Positions 7,155-18,005 of a stretch of 53,174 nucleotides of DNA are shown here, one piece after another (the first letter of the stretch is position 1; every line of letters begins with the position of its first letter). A model generated the notes under the pieces. The model saw only the letters and a program-made list of their open reading frames with translations, was not told the DNA's origin and made no database searches. Both the position numbers and the translations under genes were made by a program. Source of the DNA: Alphaproteobacteria bacterium (lineage in GTDB: Bacteria > Pseudomonadota > Alphaproteobacteria > UBA828); the NCBI GenBank assembly GCA_022826665.1, contig JAJDUK010000086.1:1-53174 (forward strand), written 5' to 3'.

Positions 7155-8342
7155 CTAGTTCTTGAGAATGACGTCCTTCGGAATCGGGCCTGCCGTCACG
7201 TAGCCCTCCATCCGTGGCTTGCCGTCATCGGTGCAGATGATGGCGTAGCGCGCCTTGTCCTGGATGTGGAGCTGGTCGGAGAAGCTGCGCGGGCCCATCA
7301 GCGTGGGCTCGTCCGTGAACTTCTCCATCTCCGCCGTGACCGCTGCCGAATCCACCGTGCCGGCGCTCTCGACGGCCTTGGCCCAGAGGTCCATCAGCAC
7401 GTAGCCCGCGATCGGGAGCGAGGTGGCGGTCGGCTCGCCTTCCTTGGCCTCCAGCTTCTTGAAGAACGCCTCCACCTCCTCGCCGGCACCGCCGTAAAGC
7501 GAGCTGAACGCGGCCGCGCAGAAGTTGCTAAGGTTCGGCACGGCGTCGAGCCAGTAGTGGCCGTCCATCGCGACGCCCGAGACGATCAGCGTCTCGATGC
7601 CAGATGCCCGCATTTGCTTGATGGCGGACGCGGCGCCCGGCACGTAGGAGCAGACCGCGATCACGTCCGGCTTCGTGTCGAGGGCCTTGATACGATCGAT
7701 CTGGCCCTGGATCGACGGGTCGTTGTTCTGGAACACGTCGAGGCCCAGCATCGTGGTGCCTTCCATGCGCGGCCAGGCCCACTCGAAGCCGGCACAGACC
7801 GACTTGTTGTACTCGATGGTGTCGTCACGCAGCAGGTAGGCCGTGCGCGCGCCGCGATTATCGTAGGCGTAAGTGGCGATGGAGGCGCCGTCGAGATGCG
7901 CCGCCTGACCGCCGGTGAAGGCGAAGGGGCCGATGCCCTCGATCCCCGCCTTGGCGTCGCCGGCGCAGAGGAAGAACGAGATCAGGCCCGCATTCTGCGC
8001 CACGTTGGCGGCGGGCGCGCCCATGTCGAAGTCGCAGTCGACGAAGACCACGCTCGCGCCATCGTCGATGACGATCTGGCCCGCCTTGACGCCTTCCTCG
8101 CGCTCGGACTTCGAGTCCGCCTGGGCGATCACGAGCTGCTTGCCGAGCAGCCCGCCGGCGGCGTTGATCTCCTCGAGCCTGATCTGCGCCGCGAGCGTCG
8201 CGGGGCCGGTGTAGGCCGCCTGCCAGCCGCTGGTCGAGACGGCGAAACCGACCACGATCTCGTGGTCGTCCGCCTGCACGGCGGTCGCTCCGCCGGCAAC
8301 GAGCGCGCCAGCCATGACGGCGCCCACCATTCGTTTCAACAT
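7155..8342 (-). CDS. LivK-like branched-chain/amide ABC solute-binding protein (orphan)
   Basis: The 395-residue product has a signal peptide (MLKRMVGAVMAGALVAGGATAVQA) and then a type I periplasmic-binding fold (Peripla_BP_6). Typical segments include VVGFAVSTSG, a RLEEINAAGGLLGKQL motif near residues 53-70 and a D-rich ligand region (FVDCDFDMGAPAA). A good GGGAGA ribosome site precedes the ATG. No LivH/M/F/G-type permease or ATPase genes are nearby, so it must share a remote transporter or work as a receptor. Its place downstream of betA and frmA suggests an amide, amine or similar ligand, but this is inference. Confidence 0.85.
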   Translation of the reverse strand: MLKRMVGAVMAGALVAGGATAVQADDHEIVVGFAVSTSGWQAAYTGPATLAAQIRLEEINAAGGLLGKQLVIAQADSKSEREEGVKAGQIVIDDGASVVFVDCDFDMGAPAANVAQNAGLISFFLCAGDAKAGIEGIGPFAFTGGQAAHLDGASIATYAYDNRGARTAYLLRDDTIEYNKSVCAGFEWAWPRMEGTTMLGLDVFQNNDPSIQGQIDRIKALDTKPDVIAVCSYVPGAASAIKQMRASGIETLIVSGVAMDGHYWLDAVPNLSNFCAAAFSSLYGGAGEEVEAFFKKLEAKEGEPTATSLPIAGYVLMDLWAKAVESAGTVDSAAVTAEMEKFTDEPTLMGPRSFSDQLHIQDKARYAIICTDDGKPRMEGYVTAGPIPKDVILKN

Positions 8343-8467
8343 CGACGATCTCCCTTTGGTCCGTGGATTGATGTGTCGTGGCGCCACAACGTAGGGCCAG
8401 CGGCCGGGCGCATCAACCGCGCGCCGAACCGTGTCCCGACGCGGCAAAAAGGGGGCAGGGGAGGGGC

Positions 8468-10317
8468 TCAGCGGTCGAGCGTTTCGGCCTTGCCCGGCTC
8501 CTCCCACCACGCATCGAGAACGGTGCCATAGACCGGTATCACATCGGGCCGGCCGAACTTGCTCCAGTAGGCGTAGCGGTCGTCGTTCAGGTGATAGAGG
8601 GGGAGGAGGTAGTGCCCCCACAGAATCGCCCGGTCCATGGCACGGATGGTGTCGACGAAGTCCCCGCGTTCCCGCGCCTGGGTCATGCGGGCGATGAGCT
8701 CGTCGACGACCGGGTCCCTGATCCCCGGATAGTTGCGCGTGCCTTCCTCGTCCGCCGCGGCGACGCCCCAGTAGAACGCCTGTTCGTTCCCCGGCGAGAG
8801 CGACATGCCCCAGCGATAGATGATCATGTCGAAGTCGTAGACATTGCGCCGGTACTGGTACTGGGCCGTGTCCACGGTGCGCACCTTGGCCTCGCCGCCG
8901 AGTCTCTCGAGATTGCGCGCGAAGGCGAGCCCGATCTTCTCGTTGCCGGGGTTCACCAGCAGAATCTCGAACGCGAGCGGAAGGCCATCCGCCGCCCGCC
9001 GGAGCGTCCCGTCCTGCACCTCCCATCCGGCCTTCGCCAGCAGGCGCCTGGCTGTCCCGAGATTCTTGCGCAGGCCGCCCTCCACCTCGGGCGCGTGGTA
9101 GGCGGTATCGAACACCTCGGGCCAGAGCCGATCGCGATGGGGCTCCAGCAGGGCCAGCTCGCCCCCCTCTGGCAGGCCGCGCGAGCCAAGCTCCGAGTTG
9201 TCGAAGATGCTGTTGGTGCGCACGTAGGCGCCCTGCAGCAGTGCCCGGTTCACCCACTCGAAGTCGAAGGCGAGCGAGAGCGCGTAGCGGACCGCGCGAT
9301 CCTCGAACATCGCCCTCCGCGTGTTGTAGACGAGGGCGAACATGCCGGAGGGCCGCCCGTGCGGCAGCTGCTCGATGGTGACCCGGCCGTCTTCCACCGC
9401 CGGGAAGTCATAGCCGGTCGCCCACCGGGTCGCCGAGCGTTCCAGGCGCAAGTCGTACTCGCCCGCGCGGAACGCTTCCATCATCACTTCGTCGTCGCGG
9501 TAATAGTCGTAGCTGATGCGGTCGAAGTTGTGCTGCCCCTGGTTGATCGGCAGGTTCCGCCCCCAGTACTCGGGATCGCGGCGGTAGACGATGCCGCGGC
9601 CGGCATCGACGCTCTCGATCTTGTAGGGGCCGCTGCCGAGCGGCGGCGTCAGCGTCGTTTCCTCGAACGTGACCGACGAATAGTAGGCCTTCGAGATGAT
9701 CGGCATGAGCCCGAGGATCAGCGGCAGCTCGCGGTCCGGCGTCTCGGTGTCGAAGAAGAAGTGCACCGAGCGCGCGTCCGGCCGTTCGATCTTTTGCACC
9801 TTGTTGTAATAGAGCCGGTGGTTGGGGCGGCCCTGCTCCTTCAGCGTCTCCCACGAGAAAATCACGTCGTCGACGGTGATCGGACTGCCGTCGTGGAAGC
9901 GCGCCTCCGGCCGCAGGCGGAACAGGACGGATGAGCGGTCGTCCGGCACCTCCACCGATTCGGCGATCAGCCCGTAGAGTGAAAACGGCTCGTCCCAGGT
10001 GCGCTTGAGCAGGCTCTCGAAGGTAAGGTGCCGCCCCGGCGCCGCCACGCCCTTGATGATGAACGGGTTGAGACTATCGAAGGTGCCCGTGACGGCACGC
10101 CGAAGCTCACCGCCCTTGGGCGCGTTCGGGTTGACATAGTCGAGATGCTGGAAGTCGGGGCCGTACTTCGGCGCCCCATGCATGGCGATTCCGTGGGTGG
10201 GCGCCGCCAGGGCCGGCGCGCTCGCCAATGCCAGCGCGACCAGTGCCGCCGCCGGCAGCAACAATCGAGCCGCCATCCGGCGGCGAGGCCGCCCGTTGGC
10301 GTCCCTGCCCAGCGCCA

Positions 10318-10318
<1 letters not shown>
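8468..10318 (-). CDS. YejA-like family-5 ABC solute-binding protein (orphan)
   Basis: The product is 616 residues from the ATG at 10318, which overlaps the frmA stop by one base. An internal Met at 10276 would give a cleaner signal peptide (MAARLLLPAAALVALALA, cleavage near ALA-AP). The body is the SBP_bac_5 type II fold of the YejA branch: GELRRAVTGTFDSLNPFIIKG near the N-terminus, FRLRPEARFHDGSPITVDDVIFSWETLK, and GSGPYKIESVDAGRGIVYRRDPEYWG. YejA proteins bind peptides or related compounds for an inner-membrane importer. No yejBEF-type genes are in the window, so it is an orphan here. Confidence 0.88.
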
Positions 10319-11427
<1,109 letters not shown>

Positions 11428-11516
11428 CGCTCCCTCCTTGTCGCTGTCGTCAGTTGCGAATCAATTTCAGCCCACTGTCTCACCGGGTGCAGACGCGGGC
11501 AACACCGCACACGACC

Positions 11517-13187
11517 CTAGCGCTGCCGGTTTTCCCAGTCGGGGTGGACCCAGGGCACGTCGTTGGCCGGCGGCAGCGGCTCGCGGCCGAGGATGTGGTC
11601 CGACGCCTTCTCGCCCACCATGATGGAAGGCGCGTTGAGGTTGCCGTTGGTGATGTGCGGGAAGATCGAGCTGTCGGCCACGCGCAGCCCATCCACGCCG
11701 ATAACGCGGCAGGCGGGGTCGACCACCGCATCCGCGTCGTCTTCGGCACCCATACGGCAGGTGCCGCAGGGGTGGTAGGCGCTCTCCACGGCACCTTTCA
11801 CGAATTCGTCGATGTCCTCGTCGCTCTGAACCCTGACGCCGGGCGCGATCTCTTCGCCGGTGTAATCGGCCAGCGCGGGTTGCGAGAGGATCTCCCGTGT
11901 CAGCCTGATGCAAGCTCGGAAGGTTTGCCAGTCCTCCTCGTGGGACATGTAGTTGAAGAGGATCGAGGGCGCCGCCGCGGGCTCCGATGACGTGAGCCGC
12001 ACCCGGCCCCGCGACTTCGAGCGCATCGGCCCGACATGGGTCTGGAAGCCGTGGCCTTCGGCGGCGGCCTTGCCGTCGTAGCGCACCGCGAAGGGCAGGA
12101 AGTGGTACTGGATGTTCGGATACCTCACGCCGGCACGGGAGCGGATGAAGCCGCAGGACTCGAAGTGATTGGTGGCGCCGAGGCCGTCCCTGAACATGAG
12201 CCAGCGCGCGCCGATCAGCGCCTTGGAGAACAGGTTCCAGTGGCGATAGAGCGTGATCGGCTGCCGGCACTTCACTTGCAGGTAGATTTCCAGATGGTCC
12301 TGCAGGTTGGCGCCGACGCCGGGCCGGTCGGCGACGACCTCGATGCCATGCTCCTGCAGGTGCTCCGCCGGGCCGATACCGGAGAGCAGGAGCAGCTTCG
12401 GCGAGTTGATCGACGACGCGGCGAGGATGACCTCTGCGTTGGCGCGCACGCGACGGATCGTGCCGCCAGTCTCGTACTCGACGCCGACCGCGCGCCGGTC
12501 CTCCATCACCACGCGGCGGACGTGGGCCCGCGACCGGAGCGCCAGGTTGCGGCGCTGCAGCGCGGGCTTGAGATAGGCGTTGGCGGCTGACCAGCGGCGG
12601 CCGCGCCACACGGTCATCTCCATCGCCCCGAAACCTTCCTGGCGCTCGCCGTTGTAATCGGCGGTCATGGCGTAGCCGGCCTGCTCACCCGCCTTGACGA
12701 AGCTCCGGTAAAGCGGGTTCTGCATCGGCCCGCGGGTGACGTGGAGCGGGCCGTCGCTGCCGCGCCACCCGGCCTGCCCGCCATGAGAGTGCTCCATGCG
12801 CCGGTAGTAGGGCAGCACGTGGCGGTAGCCCCAGCCCGCCGCGCCCAGCTCTTCCCAGGTGTCGAAGTCGCAGGCGTTGCCGCGCACGTAGACCATGCCG
12901 TTGATGGAGGAGGAGCCGCCGATCACCTTGCCGCGCGGCGTCGCGAGCCGCCGCCCGCCGAGGTGCGGCTCGGGCTCGGTCACGAAGCCCCAGTCGTAGC
13001 GGGGCATGTTCATGGGGTAGGAGAGGGCAGCCGGCATCTGAATAAGCGGGCCGGCGTCGGTCCCGCCGTGCTCCAGCACCAGCACGCGATTGCGCTCGTC
13101 TTCGGAGAGCCGCGCGGCGAGCACACAGCCGGCGGACCCCGATCCCACGATCACATAGTCGAACTCGTCGTCGAAGCGGGCGGTCAT
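11517..13187 (-). CDS. betA: Choline dehydrogenase (GMC flavoenzyme)
   Basis: The start is set at the ATG at 13187 ([20 protein letters not shown]), giving 556 residues, the usual BetA length; upstream residues are not conserved-looking. The FAD dinucleotide motif GSGSAG is near residue 15, and the GMC signature [18 protein letters not shown] follows at about 85. Strong BetA stretches include [22 protein letters not shown] and [11 protein letters not shown], and the C-terminal CGTCRMG region has the active-site histidine upstream (AYHPCGTC). It oxidises choline to betaine aldehyde and can carry on to betaine. No betB is in the window. It lies 22 bases after betI. Confidence 0.93.
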   Translation of the reverse strand: MTARFDDEFDYVIVGSGSAGCVLAARLSEDERNRVLVLEHGGTDAGPLIQMPAALSYPMNMPRYDWGFVTEPEPHLGGRRLATPRGKVIGGSSSINGMVYVRGNACDFDTWEELGAAGWGYRHVLPYYRRMEHSHGGQAGWRGSDGPLHVTRGPMQNPLYRSFVKAGEQAGYAMTADYNGERQEGFGAMEMTVWRGRRWSAANAYLKPALQRRNLALRSRAHVRRVVMEDRRAVGVEYETGGTIRRVRANAEVILAASSINSPKLLLLSGIGPAEHLQEHGIEVVADRPGVGANLQDHLEIYLQVKCRQPITLYRHWNLFSKALIGARWLMFRDGLGATNHFESCGFIRSRAGVRYPNIQYHFLPFAVRYDGKAAAEGHGFQTHVGPMRSKSRGRVRLTSSEPAAAPSILFNYMSHEEDWQTFRACIRLTREILSQPALADYTGEEIAPGVRVQSDEDIDEFVKGAVESAYHPCGTCRMGAEDDADAVVDPACRVIGVDGLRVADSSIFPHITNGNLNAPSIMVGEKASDHILGREPLPPANDVPWVHPDWENRQR

Positions 13188-13209
13188 CGAGGTCACGCAG
13201 TGCCCGCGT

Positions 13210-13791
13210 TCAGCGAGCCTCGAGCTGACTGTCGATGTGCGCCTCCATGATCGCCATCGCGCTCTCGCCGTGGGGCTCCGTGTCACCGAGAACGCGGCGG
13301 AGCCACAGCCCGTCGATCATGGCCGCGGTGGATTCGGCGGCGATTTCCGCCGTCTCCCGCGTCGGCAACTGCCGGTATTCGTGACGCAGGTTGCTGATCA
13401 GCCGGCGTTGGTAGATGAGCAGCAAGCGGCGCACCTCGGGCTCCGTAAGGGCCTGCACGTAGAAGGTGAGCCAGGCGGAGATCACCTCGGGCTGGAGCTG
13501 CTCGTCGCAGAAGCTGCCGTCCATGATCGCGGAAAGCCGCTCGCGCGGGGTCTTGGCTTCGCGCAGGCGCTCCCTGATGCCGGCGCCGAACTCGATCAGG
13601 AGGTGGCGCATGGTGGCGATGATGAGCGCGCCCTTGGAGCCGAAGTAGTGATGGACCAGCCCCTGGGAGAGGCCGGCCTCGCGCGCGACATCGCCGGTGG
13701 TCAGGTCGACGAACCCCCGGTCGTGAATGCTCCTGATCGCGGCCTCGACGAAGGCGCGCCGGCGCACGGGCGCCATTCCGGTCTTTGGCAT
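13210..13791 (-). CDS. betI: TetR-family transcriptional repressor BetI
   Basis: The 193-residue regulator has an N-terminal TetR HTH (about residues 10-58) with [24 protein letters not shown], closely matching BetI, followed by the MRHLL segment typical of that subfamily. The C-terminal ligand domain contains [33 protein letters not shown], again BetI-like. BetI represses choline-uptake and oxidation genes and is relieved by choline. It sits upstream of betA on the same strand and divergent from choX, with a palindrome between the two. The gene map therefore predicts control of both directions. Confidence 0.92.
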   Translation of the reverse strand: MPKTGMAPVRRRAFVEAAIRSIHDRGFVDLTTGDVAREAGLSQGLVHHYFGSKGALIIATMRHLLIEFGAGIRERLREAKTPRERLSAIMDGSFCDEQLQPEVISAWLTFYVQALTEPEVRRLLLIYQRRLISNLRHEYRQLPTRETAEIAAESTAAMIDGLWLRRVLGDTEPHGESAMAIMEAHIDSQLEAR

Positions 13792-13823
13792 CGGCTACTC
13801 CTGTACTCGGGACCATTATATTG

Positions 13824-13841
13824 GTTGGTTGACCAATCAAC
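13824..13841. promoter_or_regulatory. Candidate BetI operator
   Basis: The 18-base sequence GTTGGTTGACCAATCAAC is an imperfect palindrome with 14 of 18 positions symmetric. It lies in the 99-base gap between the betI start (13791) and the choX start (13891). Its AT-rich TTGG/CCAA arms resemble BetI-type sites. It could overlap promoters for both directions. The position and symmetry are seen directly; binding by BetI is inferred. Confidence 0.65.
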
Positions 13842-13890
13842 AAAAGATTGCGAGAGTCGCCTGAACGAAGCGAGCGTGAGGGAGGGTTCA

Positions 13891-14841
13891 ATGCACATTC
13901 GGATGACATCTGCAATCGCCGCCGTAGCCATGGGCGCCGCGGCCATGGCGGGCAATGCCTATGCCGACGACGCCGCCACCTGCAGCGAGGTGGAATTCTC
14001 GGATGTCGGCTGGAGCTGCATCACGGCGACCACCGCCGTGGCAACCACCGTCCTCGAAGGGCTCGGCTATGAGCCGAAGGCGACCGTGCTTTCGGTGCCG
14101 GTGACCTTCGCCAGCCTTTCCAACGGCGACATCGACGCCTTTCTCGGGCTCTGGCTGCCGACCCAGCAGAGCATGATCGACCCCTACTTCAACGACGGCA
14201 CCGTCGAGAACGTGGGCGTCAATCTCGAGGGCGCCAAGTACACCCTCGCCGTGCCCACCTATGTTTTCGACGCTGGGGTCAAGAGCTTCGGCGACATCGC
14301 CGCCCATGCCGACAAGTTCGACAGCAAGTTCTACGGCATCGAGCCCGGCAACGACGGCAACATGATCATTCAGGGCATGATCGACGACAACGCCTTCGGC
14401 CTCAGCGGCTTCGAGGTCGTGGAATCGAGCGAGCAAGGCATGCTCTCCCAGGTCGAGGCCGCGGTCCGGAGCGACGAGTGGATCGTCTTCCTCGGTTGGG
14501 AGCCGCATCCCATGAACCGCCGCTTCGACATGAGCTATCTCGATGGCGGCGACGACTACTTCGGCGCCAACTTCGGCGGCGCCACGGTCTACACGCTGGC
14601 CCACGCCGGCTATACCGAGGCCTGCCCCAACGTGGGCGCGCTGCTGAAGAACCTGCGCTTCTCGTTGGCGCTTGAGAACGAGATGATGGGCTATATGCTC
14701 GACGACGGGATGGACCCGCAGGCGGCCGCCCGGAAGCTCGTCGAGATGCACCCCGAGCTGGTCGACGAGTGGCTCACGGGCGTGACCACGCTTGACGGCC
14801 AGGATGGCGCGGCTGCCGTGAAGGCCCATCTCGGCATGTAG
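13891..14841 (+). CDS. choX: Choline ABC transporter, periplasmic binding protein
   Basis: The ATG at 13891 follows a GGGAGGG site and gives a signal peptide ending near AYA-DD; the much longer upstream frame is antisense to betI. The 316-residue protein is an OpuAC-type (type II) binding protein. Aromatic residues typical of the choline cage are visible in GWSC, GLWLPTQ, PTYVFD and GWEPHPMN. A pair of cysteines lies near the mature N-terminus. It captures choline in the periplasm for ChoWV. The gene starts the plus-strand operon and is followed by a strong hairpin before choW. Confidence 0.92.
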   Translation: MHIRMTSAIAAVAMGAAAMAGNAYADDAATCSEVEFSDVGWSCITATTAVATTVLEGLGYEPKATVLSVPVTFASLSNGDIDAFLGLWLPTQQSMIDPYFNDGTVENVGVNLEGAKYTLAVPTYVFDAGVKSFGDIAAHADKFDSKFYGIEPGNDGNMIIQGMIDDNAFGLSGFEVVESSEQGMLSQVEAAVRSDEWIVFLGWEPHPMNRRFDMSYLDGGDDYFGANFGGATVYTLAHAGYTEACPNVGALLKNLRFSLALENEMMGYMLDDGMDPQAAARKLVEMHPELVDEWLTGVTTLDGQDGAAAVKAHLGM

Positions 14842-14880
14842 CGACCGATTACGCGGGCGGTCCAGCGGGCCGAGTCTGCG

Positions 14881-14910
14881 GGCGGTCGGCGCTGAGAGGC
14901 GCCGGCCGCC
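14881..14910 (+). terminator. Intercistronic hairpin between choX and choW
   Basis: Arms GGCGGTCGGCGC (14881-14892) and GCGCCGGCCGCC (14899-14910) pair over 12 positions, with one G-T wobble and a six-base loop. There is no T-run, and the downstream genes are plainly part of the same operon. It most likely attenuates or protects the choX message so that binding protein exceeds permease. It parallels the hairpin after the LivK-like gene at 7115-7146. Confidence 0.55.
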
Positions 14911-14932
14911 TGTCCGGTCGGGGAGGGGCGTC

Positions 14933-15808
14933 ATGGGCACCGACGATCTCGGAGTCCTTACCGAGAAAATTCCGATCGGCAAGTGGGTCGCCAACGCAAT
15001 CGAGTTCATCAAGGACAACTTCTTCCACGAGCTTCGAGCGTTCTCCGGCGGCCTGGACTGGGTGCTCGAGGCCTTCGCCTACTTCCTCGGTCTGATCCCG
15101 CCGCCGGTCTTTGTCTTCCTCGTGGCGGCTGTCGCCTTTTATCTGCATCGCAGCATCGTGCTCGTGATCGGCGTGGTCTTAGGGCTGCTGCTGGTCCTCA
15201 ACATCGGCTACTGGGACGAGATGCTGTTCACGGTGGTGCTGGTCTCGGCATCCACCGTCGTCTGCATCCTGGTGGGCGTGCCCATCGGCATCGCCGCAGC
15301 GCACCGGCCCTGGCTCTACCGGATGCTGCGGCCGATCCTCGACCTGATGCAGACCATCCCGCCTTTTGTCTACCTGATCCCGACGCTCACCTTCTTCGGG
15401 CTGGGCCTGGTGCCAGGGTTGATCTCCACCGTGATCTTCGCCATCCCGGCGCCCATTCGCCTCACCCATCTCGGCATCTCCAGCGCGCCCCGGCCGCTCC
15501 TGGAGGCGGGCCGCGCCTTCGGCGCCAGCGACACGCAGCTTCTACTCAAGGTCGAGCTTCCTCACGCGATGCCGAGCATCATGCAGGGGGTTACCCAGTG
15601 CATCATGCTCTCGCTCTCGATGGTGGTGATCGCCGCGCTGGTGGGGGCCGACGGGCTCGGCGTGCCGGTGGTACGAGCGCTTACCACGGTCAACGTCGCG
15701 CAGGGCTTCGAGGCCGGATTGGCCATCGTGGTCGTTGCCATCGTGCTCGATCGCATCCTGAAGCAGGTCGAGAGGCGCAAGGGCAAGCGCGGCTCCGCCG
15801 CACGCTGA
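14933..15808 (+). CDS. choW: Choline ABC transporter, permease
   Basis: The 291-residue protein is a ProW/OpuAB-type permease with about six transmembrane helices. An N-terminal segment (IPIGKWVANAIEFIKDNF) precedes the first helix. The conserved loop near residues 185-220 (EAGRAFGASDTQLLLKVELPHAMPSI) is the EAA motif that contacts the ATPase. GGGAGGGG precedes the ATG. Its TGA overlaps the choV ATG (TGATG), indicating translational coupling. It forms the membrane channel for choline with ChoX and ChoV. Confidence 0.92.
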   Translation: MGTDDLGVLTEKIPIGKWVANAIEFIKDNFFHELRAFSGGLDWVLEAFAYFLGLIPPPVFVFLVAAVAFYLHRSIVLVIGVVLGLLLVLNIGYWDEMLFTVVLVSASTVVCILVGVPIGIAAAHRPWLYRMLRPILDLMQTIPPFVYLIPTLTFFGLGLVPGLISTVIFAIPAPIRLTHLGISSAPRPLLEAGRAFGASDTQLLLKVELPHAMPSIMQGVTQCIMLSLSMVVIAALVGADGLGVPVVRALTTVNVAQGFEAGLAIVVVAIVLDRILKQVERRKGKRGSAAR

Positions 15809-17043
15809 TGGCCGTCATCACCTTCGATCGGGTGGACGTGATCTTTGGCCGGCGGGTCAAGGAGGCGATTGCCCTGCTCGACGCCGGCGCCGACAAGGAC
15901 CGCATCTTCGAGGAGACCGGCCAGGTGGTCGGCGTGCAGGACGCTTCGCTCCAGGTCGAGGCTGGCGAGATCTTCGTGCTCATGGGGCTCTCGGGCTCCG
16001 GCAAGTCGACCCTGCTCCGCTGCGTCAACGGTCTCAACCAGGCGACGCGCGGCCGGGTGCTGATCGACGACGGCGGCACGGAGATCGACGTCACCGACTG
16101 CGACCCCAAGCTCATGCGCAGGCTGCGGATGGACCGCGTCTCCATGGTCTTCCAGCAGTTCGCGCTGATGCCGTGGCGCACCATCGGCGCCAACGTCGCC
16201 TTCGGGCTGGAGGTGCGCGGCGTGCCCAAGGCCGAGCGCCGCAAGCGGGTGGTTGAGGTGCTCGAACAGGTGGGGCTCGGCTCGTGGCTCGACCATTATC
16301 CGCACGAGCTCTCCGGCGGCATGCAGCAGCGCGTGGGCCTCGCCCGCGCCTTCGCCACCGATGCCGAAATCCTGCTGATGGACGAGCCTTTCTCCGCCCT
16401 CGATCCGCTGATCCGCGAGCGCCTGCAGGACGAGCTGCTGGCGTTGCAGGAGACGCTGCGCCGCACCATCCTGTTCGTGAGCCACGACCTCGACGAGGCG
16501 CTCAAGATCGGCACGCGCATCGCCATCATGGAGGGCGGACGCATCATCCAGGTGGGGCCGCCGGAGCAGATCGTCACCGAGCCGGCGGACGAGTACGTGC
16601 GCCAGTTCGTCGCCAACGTGAACCCGCTCAACGTCCTGCGCGGCGTCACGTTGATGCGCCCGCTGGCCGAACTCCGCAGCGAGGACGACGTTCACCTGCT
16701 TGACGAGGCATCGGCCATGTTTTGCCGGCTGGACGCGGACGGGCGCCCCGAGGCGTTCAGCCTCGAAGGCACGCGGGCTGTGCTCGTGCCGTACCGGGAA
16801 GGCCTCGATCTTGCCTCGCTCGGCAACGGTACGATCGTCGCCGGCAGCCCCGCGACGACCATGCGCACCGCGCTGGAGGTGCGCCACGAGACCGGGCGGG
16901 CGATGCCGCTGCTCGACGAGGGTGGGAGGTTGGTCGGCGTGATTGGCGCCGCCGAGCTTCTTGCTGCGCTGGTGCACCGGGGCGCCGGCCCGCCGCCCGA
17001 GGAGGCGGACGCGCCCGAGGCCGCGCCGCCGCCCGAACAATGA
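15808..17043 (+). CDS. choV: Choline ABC transporter, ATP-binding protein
   Basis: The 411-residue ATPase starts MAVITFDRVDVIFG, followed by the ALLDAGADKDRIFEETGQVVGV insert typical of ChoV/ProV. Walker A is GLSGSGKS (about 61-68), the Q-loop is FQQFALMPW, the signature is LSGGMQQR, Walker B is ILLMDEPFSALD and the switch His lies in FVSHDLDEA. A C-terminal CBS-like region follows (about 285-395) and may sense ionic strength or ligand. The final Pro/Glu-rich tail is low complexity. The start overlaps the choW stop. Confidence 0.92.
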   Translation: MAVITFDRVDVIFGRRVKEAIALLDAGADKDRIFEETGQVVGVQDASLQVEAGEIFVLMGLSGSGKSTLLRCVNGLNQATRGRVLIDDGGTEIDVTDCDPKLMRRLRMDRVSMVFQQFALMPWRTIGANVAFGLEVRGVPKAERRKRVVEVLEQVGLGSWLDHYPHELSGGMQQRVGLARAFATDAEILLMDEPFSALDPLIRERLQDELLALQETLRRTILFVSHDLDEALKIGTRIAIMEGGRIIQVGPPEQIVTEPADEYVRQFVANVNPLNVLRGVTLMRPLAELRSEDDVHLLDEASAMFCRLDADGRPEAFSLEGTRAVLVPYREGLDLASLGNGTIVAGSPATTMRTALEVRHETGRAMPLLDEGGRLVGVIGAAELLAALVHRGAGPPPEEADAPEAAPPPEQ

Positions 17044-17054
17044 AGGGGACCACC

Positions 17055-17867
17055 ATGGCTCACAGGGTCCGCAGACTCGCACTGTTCCTGCTCGTGCTCG
17101 TCGCCGCGCCGGCGGCGGCCTCGGCGCACTACGTCGATCTGAACCAGGCGCTGCACAGCAAGAACACGCTGACCGTGGGCATCGCGCTCACCGGCCAGCC
17201 CTTCGCTTACAAGAGGGACGGTGTGGTGCGAGGCTTCGAGGTCGAGATGGCGCAGGCGGTCGCCGAGGCCCACGGGCTCGCGCTGGAGGTCGTCCGCCTG
17301 CCGCGCGCGCAGTTATGGGCAGCGCTCGCCGCAGGCGAGGTGGACGTCGCCAACACCCTCGCCATGGAGAGGGAGCCGGCGAACATCAAGACCGTGCCCT
17401 ATCTGGTGGTCGGCGATCACTTGATGGTGCTCCGGGGCAACCCGTTTCGCATCCGCGCGGCGGACGACCTGAGCGGCCGGGTCACGTCGGTCACCTCGGG
17501 CTCGACCGGGGAGCAGTTCGCCCACGCGCTCAACCGCGAGTTCGAGGCCGAGGGCCGCGCGCCCATGCACGTCCACTCCTTCCCCGACGAGCGCTGGACC
17601 CACTTCCCCGTCTCCATGGGCCACGCCCAGGGCTACTTCATCCAGACCGTGAGCGCGGTGGCGGTGAACGCCGACCCCCACGCGCGCAACCGCCTGGTCG
17701 ATGGCGTGTTCCGCCCGGTGCGGGAGGTCGGCTTCGCCATCCGCGCGGACAACGACAAGCTGCACCACGCGGTCGAGCACGCCGTCGCCGCCATGGTCGC
17801 CACCGGCAAGTACCGCCGGCTGCGGGAGTCCTACGACCTGCCGGCCGAGCTTTCGCCCTACAGATAG
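17055..17867 (+). CDS. Family-3 solute-binding protein appended to the choline operon
   Basis: The ATG at 17055 follows AAGGGG; an ATG at 17040 overlapping the choV stop is an alternative. The 270-residue product has a signal peptide (cleavage near ASA-HY) and an SBP_bac_3 fold: TLTVGIALTGQPFAYKRDGVVRGFEVEMAQAVAE, an AALAAGEVDVANTLAMEREPA segment, and SVTSGSTGEQFAHAL. Such proteins normally bind polar amino acids. It directly follows choV, so it is probably co-expressed and may give the choline permease a second ligand or act alone. No matching amino-acid permease is nearby. Confidence 0.85.
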   Translation: MAHRVRRLALFLLVLVAAPAAASAHYVDLNQALHSKNTLTVGIALTGQPFAYKRDGVVRGFEVEMAQAVAEAHGLALEVVRLPRAQLWAALAAGEVDVANTLAMEREPANIKTVPYLVVGDHLMVLRGNPFRIRAADDLSGRVTSVTSGSTGEQFAHALNREFEAEGRAPMHVHSFPDERWTHFPVSMGHAQGYFIQTVSAVAVNADPHARNRLVDGVFRPVREVGFAIRADNDKLHHAVEHAVAAMVATGKYRRLRESYDLPAELSPYR

Positions 17868-17884
17868 GGCTGCGCGGCACAATT

Positions 17885-17990
17885 CCACCTCCCCCTGTCC
17901 CCCCGAAGGCGGAGGGGGAACGCAGGCGTCGCTGCCCGTTCTCCCTCTCCTCCCCTCGGGGGAGGAGAGGGTTGGGGTGAGGAGGGGGTG
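17885..17990 (-). repeat. GC-rich palindromic intergenic repeat, copy A
   Basis: On the minus strand this copy has the same layout as those at 31221 and 53069: CACCCC...CCCTCTCC, a hairpin centred on a C/G-rich palindrome, then GAGAGGGAG, a spacer with GCCTGCG, and a second palindrome (CCCCCTCCGCC...GGGGGACAGGGGGAGG). It lies between convergent genes, after the family-3 binding protein and the decarboxylase fusion. The two stem-loops could act as a bidirectional transcription end. Confidence 0.75.
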
Positions 17991-18005
17991 CGCTGCCGCC
18001 GCGCG

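Noticed and set aside
6621-8531. A 636-residue plus-strand frame
   Set aside because: Antisense to the SnoaL and LivK-like genes; composition is typical of a GC-rich shadow frame.
17881-18000. Tandem hairpins considered as a CRISPR remnant
   Set aside because: Repeat units are not spaced by unique spacers; the three copies are far apart and are interspersed palindromic elements.
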